From Rhizorhapis sp036570425 (GTDB lineage: Bacteria; Pseudomonadota; Alphaproteobacteria; Sphingomonadales; Sphingomonadaceae), in NCBI GenBank assembly GCA_036570425.1, contig DATCYF010000021.1, positions 1-64,000 on the forward strand: a stretch of 64,000 nucleotides of DNA. The letters are read 5' to 3'. Shown here piece by piece: positions 26,331-34,559 of this stretch. The notes under the pieces were generated by a model. The model worked only from the letters and a program-made list of their open reading frames with translations, searched no databases and was not told the origin of the DNA. Both the position numbers and the translations under genes were made by a program. Each line of letters begins with the position of its first letter. Positions within the stretch are counted from its first letter, which is position 1.

Positions 26331-27343
26331 GCCGGTTCATGCTCCGCAAGGGCATGATGGCGCTTGTCCGCCGGGATGTTGGCAGCAAACCATGCCGCGA
26401 CGGGGCCGAGCGCCGGGTGGGCAAGGTCCCGCTCCAACAAGTTCCACATCCGGGGCAGAAAAGAGAGGTAACGCAGCTTGCCATCGCGCTTCCAGAGGCG
26501 CGTGAAAATGCCAATGATCTTTGCATTCCGCTGCGCGCCCAGAATGGCGTAGACGGCATCAAAATTGCCATTCGGTCGCGCAACCGCCTTGTAGTGCGCG
26601 ATCATCTCAGCCTCAATGTCAGGCGGCACATCGCGACGAGCGTCCTGCAGCAGCGAGACGAGATCATAGGCAGGATGGCCGACCAGCGCATCCTGAAAAT
26701 CCAACAGCCCAAGCCCATGCGAACTGGCATGATCCGGAATGAGCATGATGTTTTCGGCGTGATAATCCCGAAGGACAGTCACCTTCGGCGCGTCATCCTC
26801 TTCGGCCAGCGGCAGAACCTCATCCCAGGCGGCACGATAGCTGTCGCAGTCCACCTCCAGCCCCGCAGCCGGGCAGTACCATTCAGTAAGCAGTCCAGCC
26901 TCCCGCTGATATTCCGCGCGATCGTAGGGACGCAGATCGGCAGGCCGCCGCTTGTGAAGGTCCGCAAGCAGGGACACGGCGCGCTCATAAACGCTATGTT
27001 CCTCATGCGGGGCAGCTTCCAGATATTCCCGCACCCGAATGTCGCCGAAATCCTCCAGCAGGATGAGGCCGTGGTCTAGATCGCGCGCATAGACGGAGGG
27101 TGCTGCAAAACCGTTTTCAATCAAGTGATCGGCGACCGCGAGGAAGGGGCGTGGGTCTTCATGCGGCGGTGGCGCATCCATCAGAACCGCCTGCCGGTCA
27201 TTATCGATCACGCGGAAATAGCGGCGGAACGAGGCATCGCCCGCCAGTGGCAATATGCGCGCGTCGCCCCAACCAGCAGAGTGGAGGAACGCCGGGGCTG
27301 CTTCGGGCGGGGTCATTTGAGCCTGGGTCATTTCAGGGGCCAT
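26327..27343 (-). CDS. amgK: Cell-wall amino-sugar kinase (AmgK-type, aminoglycoside phosphotransferase fold)
   Basis: About 338 residues of the APH/choline-kinase fold. The small lobe holds PLAGDASFRRYFRV (nucleotide loop), the catalytic loop is VLRDYHAENIMLI and the metal aspartate lies in LLDFQDALVGHPAYDL. AmgK phosphorylates MurNAc and GlcNAc at C1; murU directly follows with an ATGA overlap. Several in-frame ATGs are possible (27355, 27343, 27331, 27316). That at 27343 is chosen because GGAAG lies five to six bases upstream; 27331 would give an ATGA overlap with tsaE. Not an antibiotic-resistance gene, despite the family name. Confidence 0.87.
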   Translation of the reverse strand: MAPEMTQAQMTPPEAAPAFLHSAGWGDARILPLAGDASFRRYFRVIDNDRQAVLMDAPPPHEDPRPFLAVADHLIENGFAAPSVYARDLDHGLILLEDFGDIRVREYLEAAPHEEHSVYERAVSLLADLHKRRPADLRPYDRAEYQREAGLLTEWYCPAAGLEVDCDSYRAAWDEVLPLAEEDDAPKVTVLRDYHAENIMLIPDHASSHGLGLLDFQDALVGHPAYDLVSLLQDARRDVPPDIEAEMIAHYKAVARPNGNFDAVYAILGAQRNAKIIGIFTRLWKRDGKLRYLSFLPRMWNLLERDLAHPALGPVAAWFAANIPADKRHHALAEHEPA

Positions 27344-27771
27344 CTGTTCTTCCATGCAGCGGGCACGGTCGCTGTCAAGAGTCTCGTCCCATCGGGCGAC
27401 GTTGCGATATCCAAAATCAGGCTGTGCGGCCACAGCGCCGCGCCAAGCCGCTCAGGCCATTCGATGAGAAGCAGGCTGTCGCAAAGCAATTCGTCGAGGC
27501 CCAGCTCCTCTGCCTCCGCCGCATTCTCCAGCCGGTAAAGATCGACATGCGTGACGGGAACGCGGACCAGTGGCGGGTCATAGGGTTGGACGATAGCGAA
27601 GCTGGGGCTTGGTGCTTCTTCCTCCAGACCCAGGCTAGAAAGCAAGCCCCGCGCCAGCGTCGTTTTGCCTGCCCCCAACCCGCCCCTCAGGGCAATGACG
27701 TCGCCCGGCTGCACCACTTCGGCAAGCCGCGCGCCAAGGGCCAGCATATCATTTTCATCCCGGACGATCAT
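27328..27771 (-). CDS. tsaE: tRNA threonylcarbamoyladenosine biosynthesis ATPase TsaE
   Basis: A 147-residue P-loop ATPase that works with TsaB and TsaD to form t6A37 in ANN-decoding tRNAs. Walker A is RGGLGAGKTTLARG; SPSFAIVQPY and HVDLYRLE are family signatures, and LLLIEWPERLG closes the active site. Its start overlaps the divL stop as ATGA, and the amgK start overlaps its end. The order divL, tsaE, amgK, murU, addB, addA recurs in alphaproteobacteria. Confidence 0.95.
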   Translation of the reverse strand: MIVRDENDMLALGARLAEVVQPGDVIALRGGLGAGKTTLARGLLSSLGLEEEAPSPSFAIVQPYDPPLVRVPVTHVDLYRLENAAEAEELGLDELLCDSLLLIEWPERLGAALWPHSLILDIATSPDGTRLLTATVPAAWKNRWPLK

Positions 27772-30116
27772 TCGCGCGGCAACTCTATGGTGGCGGCGGT
27801 TCCCTGCTCCGGTTCAGACAACAGCGTCAGGGTGCCACCATGCGCCTCCACCAACTGGCGGGCAAGTGGCAGGCCGAAACCAAGCGACTCCCCCTTTTTC
27901 GCCTGCTCGGCTCTCTTGAACCGATCGAATGCAAGCGCCTGCGCCTTGATGTCCATGCCTGGCCCGTTGTCCGATACAATGATACGTGCCGCAGTGGACG
28001 TGCCATCTCCGTGGACAAGCACGCGGCCGCCCTCGGGCGTATAGCGCAGTGCATTGGACAGCAGGTGATCGAGGGATTCGCACAAGCGGCGACTATCGCC
28101 CGAAACTTCGCCCAGCGTCGGCTCGATCTGAACGACCAGATCGATTCGCTTGGCCTTTGCCTCCTCCCGGAATTTTCCTACCCGTCCTTGTACGAATGCG
28201 GCCAATTCGATTGGCTCCTTGTGCAGTGGCAGAGCGCCTGCCTCTCCCTGCGTCAGATCCAGGATGTTCTCGATCAGGCTGGAAAGCCGGACAGCGCTTT
28301 CCATGATGGCGCCGACATATTCGCGCGCCTGCTCGGGAAGTTCGCCTGCATAACCGGCCTGCAGCATTTCAGTGAAGCCCGCGATGGATGTCAGCGGAGT
28401 CCGCAATTCATAGCTCATGTTGGAAACGAAAGCCGTCTTGACCTGATCCGCCTCCTCCAGCGCGGTATTGCGCTCGCGCAGCGCCTGCTCGATGCGGCGG
28501 CTGTCGGTCACGTCCAACATGGTGAAGAGCGCATTCCCGTCAGGCAGCGGAATGGCTGCAAATTCAAAACTCTGTCCATCGGCAAATGCAACGCGGCCGC
28601 CGCGCTGCTTGCGTTCGACCGTCGCAGCGCGAACCAGTTCACGTATCGCCGAAACCTGTTGCGGTTTGCTGAGCTTGTGGGCGGCCCGTTCCATGAGTTG
28701 ATCCACGCGAGGATGGCCCGCAAGCATTTCTTCCTCAAAGCCCCAGATCTTACGGAAGCGGTTGTTCCACAAGTGCAGACGTCCGTCGGATGCAAACACA
28801 CCCACTGCTTCGAACAGATTGTCGAAAGTGGCGGTCCGCACACGCAGCAGCGTGTCGCGGGCACTCGATAGTTGCACCTGTTCGGTGCGGTCCTCAAAGA
28901 TGAGAAGCAATCCGCCGTCTGGCAAGGGCTGAGCGAAAATGCGCAAATGCATCCCGCCGGGCAGCAGCCAGTTTTCCTCGACGGCCTGGGTCGAGAGGAA
29001 CCAGTCGCGCCGCTCGGCGCGCCAGGCGGGAAAGTCGCGACTGCCGGGCAGACGACCCGCCTCCCGCATGCTATCCAGCACGCGATCGAACTCCGGAGCA
29101 TCTACCAGGTCTTCCGGGCGCAATGCAAAGAGCCGTTGGAAGGGCTGGTTGGAAAAACGTAACGTGCGATCGGCTGCAAATTGCGCTACGCCAGCGGACA
29201 GACGGTCGAGCATATCGCGCTGTGCTTCGGTCAGGCGCTTATATTCGCTGCGTGCCTGCTCCAGCTCGTGCATGTCAATGGCGTAGCCCGCCACGCCCGC
29301 GTCTCCCAACGGCACATCCACCACGCGCATCATCCGGCGTTCGCCTTCAATCGTGGCGGGAACCAGCCGGGAATTGGGGACACCGGATTCGAGGGCAGAT
29401 GCCGCAGCCGCCATGGGCGTCACACCGTCCATTGGCTCGACCAGTTCCATGCCGTTGGAAATTACCTCTGCCGCATCCTTCGCATCAACGGAATGCACAT
29501 AAGCGGAGTTGACGAGCGACAGGCGCAAATCAGGATTTCGATGCCACATAGGCATAGGCGCGGCTTCGATCACGCCAGCCAGCGATTCGAGCGCCTGGGC
29601 AAGCCGATCCTTCTCTTCGCTGAGCGCAGCGATTTCGAACTGGCTTTCAGTCGCGTCGAATATCCACAAAATCACCCCGCCTGGGCCGGACAGGCCAGTT
29701 CCTGCCGGTGCGCCACGCACGAGGAGAGAACGCGAAGAGCCCTGAGCGCTCACTGATCGGGTGAAGCTTTTGCCTGCCTTCTGGGCGGCACTGATATCGC
29801 GAGCGAGCGCCTCCCCGTCCTTCGGCTTCAATCCACCTTCGGCTTCAACAAGCTGCGAAATGAACTTTGGAACCTTTTCAAGCCCAAGCCATCCCGCCAG
29901 CCGATCGGGGGCATCAATCCGGCCGTCGGCGCGTACGACGACCGGCAGCGCAGGCGCGGATTCCAGCAATGTCGTGAGCCGGTCCGCCTGCTCCGCGGTA
30001 AAGGCCGACCGGCGACGCATGGCAAAGCCGCTATAAATCGCCCAGGCAGCACCCACCAGCCAAAGCGCCATGATGACGCCCAGAACAGCCATTGCCGTGG
30101 TGGACAGGGCATGCAT
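27768..30116 (-). CDS. divL: DivL-type PAS-domain histidine-kinase homologue with tyrosine in place of histidine
   Basis: A 782-residue protein. One N-terminal membrane anchor (residues ~9-30) is followed by several PAS-like domains (about 45-160, 180-285, 300-410, 425-535), a HisKA helix and a HATPase domain (LSNALRYTPEGG, VSDNGPGMD, GFGLPLARQLVEAHGG). The phospho-acceptor region reads FVSNMSYELRTPLTSI: Y569 stands where the catalytic His should be. This is the hallmark of Caulobacter DivL (Y550, 769 residues), a non-canonical kinase that controls CckA and thereby CtrA. The tsaE neighbour supports the call. A terminator lies between ahcY and this gene. Confidence 0.9.
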   Translation of the reverse strand: MHALSTTAMAVLGVIMALWLVGAAWAIYSGFAMRRRSAFTAEQADRLTTLLESAPALPVVVRADGRIDAPDRLAGWLGLEKVPKFISQLVEAEGGLKPKDGEALARDISAAQKAGKSFTRSVSAQGSSRSLLVRGAPAGTGLSGPGGVILWIFDATESQFEIAALSEEKDRLAQALESLAGVIEAAPMPMWHRNPDLRLSLVNSAYVHSVDAKDAAEVISNGMELVEPMDGVTPMAAAASALESGVPNSRLVPATIEGERRMMRVVDVPLGDAGVAGYAIDMHELEQARSEYKRLTEAQRDMLDRLSAGVAQFAADRTLRFSNQPFQRLFALRPEDLVDAPEFDRVLDSMREAGRLPGSRDFPAWRAERRDWFLSTQAVEENWLLPGGMHLRIFAQPLPDGGLLLIFEDRTEQVQLSSARDTLLRVRTATFDNLFEAVGVFASDGRLHLWNNRFRKIWGFEEEMLAGHPRVDQLMERAAHKLSKPQQVSAIRELVRAATVERKQRGGRVAFADGQSFEFAAIPLPDGNALFTMLDVTDSRRIEQALRERNTALEEADQVKTAFVSNMSYELRTPLTSIAGFTEMLQAGYAGELPEQAREYVGAIMESAVRLSSLIENILDLTQGEAGALPLHKEPIELAAFVQGRVGKFREEAKAKRIDLVVQIEPTLGEVSGDSRRLCESLDHLLSNALRYTPEGGRVLVHGDGTSTAARIIVSDNGPGMDIKAQALAFDRFKRAEQAKKGESLGFGLPLARQLVEAHGGTLTLLSEPEQGTAATIELPRE

Positions 30117-30240
30117 CCGGCCTATCGTCCCTTTTGTTCGTTATGGTTGCCGAATGTTTTATGCATGGTCCGGCAGTAGCCGAAAGTATGCGGCGGGTGA
30201 AGCCGTTGTAATGTGCGCCTTCGCACCAGGCAAAGAATAA

Positions 30241-30262
30241 GGGCGCCAACATTCTGGCGCCC
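30241..30262 (-). terminator. Terminator after ahcY
   Basis: GGGCGCCA and TGGCGCCC form a perfect 8-base stem around a 6-base loop, about 23 bases past the ahcY stop, followed on the minus strand by TTATTCTTT. It separates ahcY from the divL operon. Confidence 0.75.
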
Positions 30263-30284
30263 GAATTCGTCCGTGTCCGCAAGC

Positions 30285-31700
30285 TCAGTAGCGGTAATGA
30301 TCCGGCTTAAAAGGCCCTTCGGCAGAAACGCCGATATATTCGGCCTGCTTCTGCGTCAGCTTCGTCAGCTTCACGCCGAGCTTTTCAAGATGCAGCGCAG
30401 CAACCTTCTCGTCGAGATGCTTGGGCAGCACATAAACGTCTTTCTTATAGGCCTGACTATTGGCCCACAGTTCGATCTGCGCCAGCACCTGATTGGTGAA
30501 GCTGGACGACATGACGAAACTGGGGTGCCCCGTCGCGCAGCCCAGATTGACCAGGCGGCCCTTGGCCAGCACGATCAGCTTCTTTCCATCGGCAAATTCA
30601 ACTTCATCGACCTGTGGCTTGATCTCGGTCCATTTCATGTTGGAAAGCGCGGCGATCTGAATCTCGCTGTCGAAATGGCCGATGTTGCAGACGATCGCCA
30701 TATTTTTCATTTCGCGCATATGATCGATCGTGATGACATCGGCATTGCCCGTCGCGGTCACGAAGATGTCAGCCCGCTTGGCGGCTTCCTCCATCGTGAC
30801 GACTTCATAGCCTTCCATAGCCGCCTGCAGCGCGCAAATGGGATCGACTTCGGTCACCAGAACACGCGCGCCGCCGTTGCGGAGCGACGCCGCCGATCCC
30901 TTGCCCACATCGCCAAAGCCCGCAACACAAGCGATCTTGCCCGCCAGCATGACATCCGTGGCGCGGCGGATCGCGTCAACGAGTGACTCCTTGCAGCCAT
31001 AAAGGTTGTCGAACTTCGATTTGGTGACGCTGTCATTCACATTGATAGCCGGGAAAGGCAGCTTGCCTTTCTTGGCCAGATCATAAAGGCGATGAACGCC
31101 GGTGGTCGTTTCCTCCGACACGCCCTTGATCGCCTGCACTGTCTTGGTGAGGAACCCCGGACGCTCCTTCAGCACTCGCTTCAGCACGGCGCAGAAGATT
31201 TCTTCTTCTTCATTCGACGGCGTGAAAAGCGCCTCGCCCGCTTCAACACGAGCGCCCCAGAGCGCAAACATGGTGGCGTCGCCGCCATCGTCCAGGATCA
31301 TGTTGCAGGTCTGGTCGCCCGAACCCCAATCGAAGATGCGCTCTACATAATCCCAATATTCCTCAAGGGTCTCACCCTTTACGGCGAAAACGGGAATGCC
31401 CTGAGCCGCAATGGCAGCGGCGGCGTGGTCCTGGGTCGAGAAAATATTACACGATGCCCAACGAACCTCAGCGCCCAATGCCACAAGCGTTTCGATCAGC
31501 ACGGCAGTCTGGATCGTCATGTGCAACGATCCCGTAATGCGCGCGCCCTTCAGCGGCTTCGCCACCCCATATTCCGCGCGCAGAGCCATCAGACCCGGCA
31601 TCTCGGTTTCGGCAATCTCGATTTCCTTGCGGCCGAAAGCGGCAAGCCCGATGTCGGCTATTACATAATCTTTAACGTCGGCGGCGGGTGCAGTGGCCAC
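30285..31700 (-). CDS. ahcY: Adenosylhomocysteinase
   Basis: A 471-residue NAD-dependent enzyme that splits S-adenosylhomocysteine into adenosine and homocysteine, keeping methyltransferases running. Visible signatures are GSLHMTIQTAVLIETL, SCNIFSTQDHAAAA, the NAD-binding CVAGFGDVGKGSA and the C-terminal KPDHYRY. The start is GTG at 31700, with AGGAG seven bases upstream; this gives the usual VATAPAADVKDY N terminus, and extending upstream would translate the leader. A 20-base palindrome at 31802-31821 is a likely operator. A terminator follows the gene. Confidence 0.97.
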   Translation of the reverse strand: MATAPAADVKDYVIADIGLAAFGRKEIEIAETEMPGLMALRAEYGVAKPLKGARITGSLHMTIQTAVLIETLVALGAEVRWASCNIFSTQDHAAAAIAAQGIPVFAVKGETLEEYWDYVERIFDWGSGDQTCNMILDDGGDATMFALWGARVEAGEALFTPSNEEEEIFCAVLKRVLKERPGFLTKTVQAIKGVSEETTTGVHRLYDLAKKGKLPFPAINVNDSVTKSKFDNLYGCKESLVDAIRRATDVMLAGKIACVAGFGDVGKGSAASLRNGGARVLVTEVDPICALQAAMEGYEVVTMEEAAKRADIFVTATGNADVITIDHMREMKNMAIVCNIGHFDSEIQIAALSNMKWTEIKPQVDEVEFADGKKLIVLAKGRLVNLGCATGHPSFVMSSSFTNQVLAQIELWANSQAYKKDVYVLPKHLDEKVAALHLEKLGVKLTKLTQKQAEYIGVSAEGPFKPDHYRY

Positions 31701-31801
31701 AATGGTCTCCTGAGTTTGAAGCCCGAAATGAAAGCCGCCCAAACGATGGCGGCGCGAACTGCAGCGTTCTGTATCAATCCCGGCCTTCAGAAGCAAATCA
31801 A

Positions 31802-31821
31802 ATATAAAGGAATCTTTATAT
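31802..31821. promoter_or_regulatory. Palindromic operator upstream of ahcY
   Basis: ATATAAAG-N4-CTTTATAT, a perfect 8-base inverted repeat in an otherwise GC-rich region, 102 bases before the ahcY start. A/T-rich palindromes of this kind precede SAM-cycle genes under ArsR-type regulators such as SahR; assignment to that regulator is inference. Confidence 0.6.
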
Positions 31822-32178
31822 GCTGTCGAACGACCGATCCCATGATCGATGCATCTCGCCATTCGCAGCGCTCGCCTGGTGGGTCCTCCAGAGCGCGACT
31901 CCACCGCGATGCGATGGATACACAGAGGAGACTCGGACGCAATAACCTGGGTCAATGCAAATAGCGCCCGTACCGCATATATTCCCATAAGGGTGCCGGT
32001 ATGCCGGCCAGAGCTTGCAAATTTGAAAGAACGTCATGTCTACGCAAAACCAAGAGGAATATTATTGGAAACGTGCGCAACAATGTCGCAATTCCGCCGA
32101 ACGGGCACAGGATAGGAGCGCCCGGAAAATCCATCTGGAATTCGCACGGCGCTATGAGGACGCCGCTCGTCAGATACA

Positions 32179-32204
32179 AGGACTTCTCCAGGGGAGAAGG
32201 TCCT
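32179..32204 (+). promoter_or_regulatory. Bulged hairpin in the leader of the exopolysaccharide gene cluster
   Basis: The arms at 32179-32189 and 32193-32204 pair with one bulged base around a tight 3-base loop, 150 bases before the glycosyltransferase start. No T-run follows. Possibly a leader structure; function unknown. Confidence 0.3.
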
Positions 32205-32353
32205 CGTGAACTGACTCGGGGGCGCACACCGGGACCACCCGAACGGACAACTTGTGTTGATCCTGCAAAAGACTTCTCATTTCCTTGGCTGCGGCATATT
32301 GTAATCACACTTGTGCCGCGCAGTTTGGATCGCTCGGAGAAGGAATTGCCGAG

Positions 32354-33313
32354 ATGCAGGCTAAACCTATCCTGGATGAAAGCCTTGCAAAACATGGCGG
32401 CAGCAGCACCTACACGGACAGGCTACCCTTCAATGGAGAAATTCGCACTACTGTCGTAAGCGTCATCGTGCCGGTCTGGAACAGTGCCACCCACCTGCAA
32501 GCCTGCATCGATTCGCTCCTGCGCCAGACATTAGCGCGGGACGAATATGAGGTAATCCTGGTGGATAATGGCTCCCTGGATGAAAGCCTCGCCATCGCGC
32601 AAAGCTGTAAGGGCGTGCGACTGTTTGTCGAGAAACGCCCCGGCTCCTACGCGGCTCGAAATCTGGGAATAAGCGCTGCGCGTGGAGAATATGTCGCTTT
32701 TATGGATTCCGACTGCGTGGCCGATCCGGGATGGCTCGAAAACGGACTGCGAGTGGCCCGGGCCCATCCCGAGGCAGGCATTGTCGCCGGGCGGATCGAG
32801 CTTGTGACAAGTGCGGGAGCATCGCGACTATGCGATGCTTATGAAAGGACGTTCTCGTTCAATCAGGCAAAGAATATCTCCAATGGCGTGGCTGTCACCG
32901 CCAATTGGTTCAGCCCCGCCGAAGTGGTGCGGAAGCTGGGCGCTTTCCGGGGAGACCTGAAATCAGGCGGAGATCATGAATTTGCCCGCCGCATCAGAAA
33001 AGCCGGCTATCCCATCCTGTATGCGCCCGATGCACTGGTATTCCATGCTGCCCGTTCCAGCTTTTCGGAGCTTGCCGCGAAATCACGCCGCGTCATCGGC
33101 GGCCGCATGGCGTCACGGAGCGACAGGAACGGATTGGAGTGGGTAGGAACGGTTTCAAGGGACACCATGAGGCGACTGTGGATAGCCTCCCGCGCAAGGC
33201 ACCTCTCCTGGGGAGCCAAGGGAGGCGTCTGGGCGCTTTCATTGGCGTTGTGGGCCGTGACCCTGCATGAGATACTCCGCATCTCGTCAGGCGCTGAAGC
33301 GCGACGGGCCTGA
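32354..33313 (+). CDS. Family 2 glycosyltransferase
   Basis: A 319-residue GT-A-fold glycosyltransferase. The N-terminal nucleotide-binding strand is VSVIVPVWNSATHLQACIDSLL, then VILVDNGSLDESLA, and the metal-binding DxD lies in GEYVAFMDSDCVADPGW. The acceptor region has GGDHEFARRIRKAGY. A C-terminal hydrophobic stretch (GVWALSLALWAVTLHEIL) suggests membrane attachment. The ATG at 32354 follows an AAGGA. It heads a cluster of polysaccharide genes and probably adds one sugar to a lipid-linked repeat unit. Sugar specificity unknown. Confidence 0.9.
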   Translation: MQAKPILDESLAKHGGSSTYTDRLPFNGEIRTTVVSVIVPVWNSATHLQACIDSLLRQTLARDEYEVILVDNGSLDESLAIAQSCKGVRLFVEKRPGSYAARNLGISAARGEYVAFMDSDCVADPGWLENGLRVARAHPEAGIVAGRIELVTSAGASRLCDAYERTFSFNQAKNISNGVAVTANWFSPAEVVRKLGAFRGDLKSGGDHEFARRIRKAGYPILYAPDALVFHAARSSFSELAAKSRRVIGGRMASRSDRNGLEWVGTVSRDTMRRLWIASRARHLSWGAKGGVWALSLALWAVTLHEILRISSGAEARRA

Positions 33314-33327
33314 AGATATTGTCCGCC

Positions 33328-34443
33328 TTATGGTATTCCGCTTCCCGGCTCATGAGCGATTTGCCTGAGAAAACGGGCCAGCTTCTCACCGATATGGGTC
33401 CAATCCTGTGCCGAAAGATCGGGCGGCGAGATACGTTGCGTGTTTCGAACCCATTCTATCCCCTCCCGCATTCTCTCTCCCGTCAATGGGCCATCATAAA
33501 GCCACAGCCAATCCTCGCCGACCTGGCCCTGCAACTCGATCAGGCTTCCGAGCCGGGGCGCAATGACGGGACGAAAACGGGAAAGCGCCAGCAAGGCCGA
33601 ACCGCTGTTCACAATGTCGCGATAAGGCAGGACGACCGCATCGGCTTCGTCAGTGATCCGCTCGATCTCAGCATCACTCAGATATTCAAGCTGCAGATGG
33701 ATGTTGCCCGCGCTTGCGGCCGCTTGCCGGAGTTCGGCCGTAAGGTCCGCGTCCGTGCAATAGCCCGCGATCACCAACCGGGCGGTAGAGGGCGGCAGGT
33801 CTTGCACGGTCGATGCAAGCAGGTCAGGCGCTTTGTACCGTTTGACGCGACCGATAAAGGCCAAGTGAACCGGCCCTGCGGGATAAACCCGTGGCAGGCT
33901 GGGCGGAGTCGCTACGCGCCCCTGATAATGACCGTGCGGGATAACCAGCCAAGGCTGGTCCGCAAGTGCTGGATACGCGGCCAACAGAAGGTCGCGCGAA
34001 GGCGCCGACAGGAATATAAGCCCGTCCAGCGCAGCAAAAAAGCCCCGGCGCGCAAACCCGAATGGCCGGCCATTGCGCTCATGGGGCAGCACATTATGAG
34101 CGAGCCAGACAATCTTCTGACGCCGCACCACCCTGCCCCACCACAGATTGGCGAGAAGCAGGAGCGTTCGGAGTTGCTGGCGCGGGTTGCGGGCGAAAAA
34201 GAATTCATCCGGCCAGTGGAAAAACAATATGGCCTTCTTTTCGCCAGGTACGGGGTGCCAGGAATAGCTGAGTTCGGAAACAGGCACACCCTGTGCGACG
34301 AGCGCATCCGCCAACATCCCGGGATAAGGGTTGCGCGCACGCCAGGCGGGTCTTGCATAAACGCGCAACTGCTGGCCAATACCAGCCGGACGAGCCAGTT
34401 CCATTGCGTAGATATCTCCGCCGTATTTCTTTTCCCCTACCAT
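33328..34443 (-). CDS. Glycosyltransferase, GT-B fold (GT4-like)
   Basis: About 371 residues. The N-terminal half has VWLAHNVLPHERNG and a predicted acceptor domain; the C-terminal half has PVHLAFIGRVKRYKAPDLL and AVVLPYRDIVNSGSALLALS, the donor-binding region of GT4-like enzymes. It is a paralogue of the glycosyltransferase at 37247-38368: both share the AH-x-PH and NSGS-x-ALALS motifs. A TTG at 34551 opens the frame; ATG 34443, with AAGG about eight bases upstream, is preferred and leaves 116 bases for a divergent promoter with the flippase. The start is uncertain. Confidence 0.82.
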   Translation of the reverse strand: MVGEKKYGGDIYAMELARPAGIGQQLRVYARPAWRARNPYPGMLADALVAQGVPVSELSYSWHPVPGEKKAILFFHWPDEFFFARNPRQQLRTLLLLANLWWGRVVRRQKIVWLAHNVLPHERNGRPFGFARRGFFAALDGLIFLSAPSRDLLLAAYPALADQPWLVIPHGHYQGRVATPPSLPRVYPAGPVHLAFIGRVKRYKAPDLLASTVQDLPPSTARLVIAGYCTDADLTAELRQAAASAGNIHLQLEYLSDAEIERITDEADAVVLPYRDIVNSGSALLALSRFRPVIAPRLGSLIELQGQVGEDWLWLYDGPLTGERMREGIEWVRNTQRISPPDLSAQDWTHIGEKLARFLRQIAHEPGSGIP

Positions 34444-34559
34444 AGAATTCGCCTTAAGTTCACGGCAAAGAATTGCCGCTTCTCGGGCTTCCTTCCAAAG
34501 CATATGAATAGAACGGCAAAATATGCGCCGGCGCTGCATGACCGGAAGCAAGGGGTTCG

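Larger units (their letters stand above)
31701..32353. other. 653-base intergenic region between divergent ahcY and the exopolysaccharide genes
   Basis: No gene is supported. It contains the ahcY leader and its palindromic operator (31802-31821), and a bulged hairpin at 32179-32204 in the presumed leader of the glycosyltransferase gene. I searched the ahcY leader for a SAM or SAH riboswitch fold and saw none. The rest shows nothing recognisable. Confidence 0.6.

Noticed and set aside
26327..27343. Aminoglycoside resistance gene
   Set aside because: It has the phosphotransferase fold, but is fused by ATGA overlap to a MurU-type gene and matches AmgK, a cell-wall sugar kinase.
27768..30116. 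Sequencing error giving Tyr for the kinase His
   Set aside because: Context, length and PAS layout match DivL, where Tyr is the normal residue.
31701..31860. SAM-II or SAH riboswitch in the ahcY leader
   Set aside because: No conserved pseudoknot core or consensus pairing could be traced; the clear signal is a DNA palindrome instead.
32001..32459. A 152-codon plus-strand frame upstream of the family 2 glycosyltransferase
   Set aside because: Overlaps the glycosyltransferase start in another frame, has no ribosome binding site or recognisable motif.
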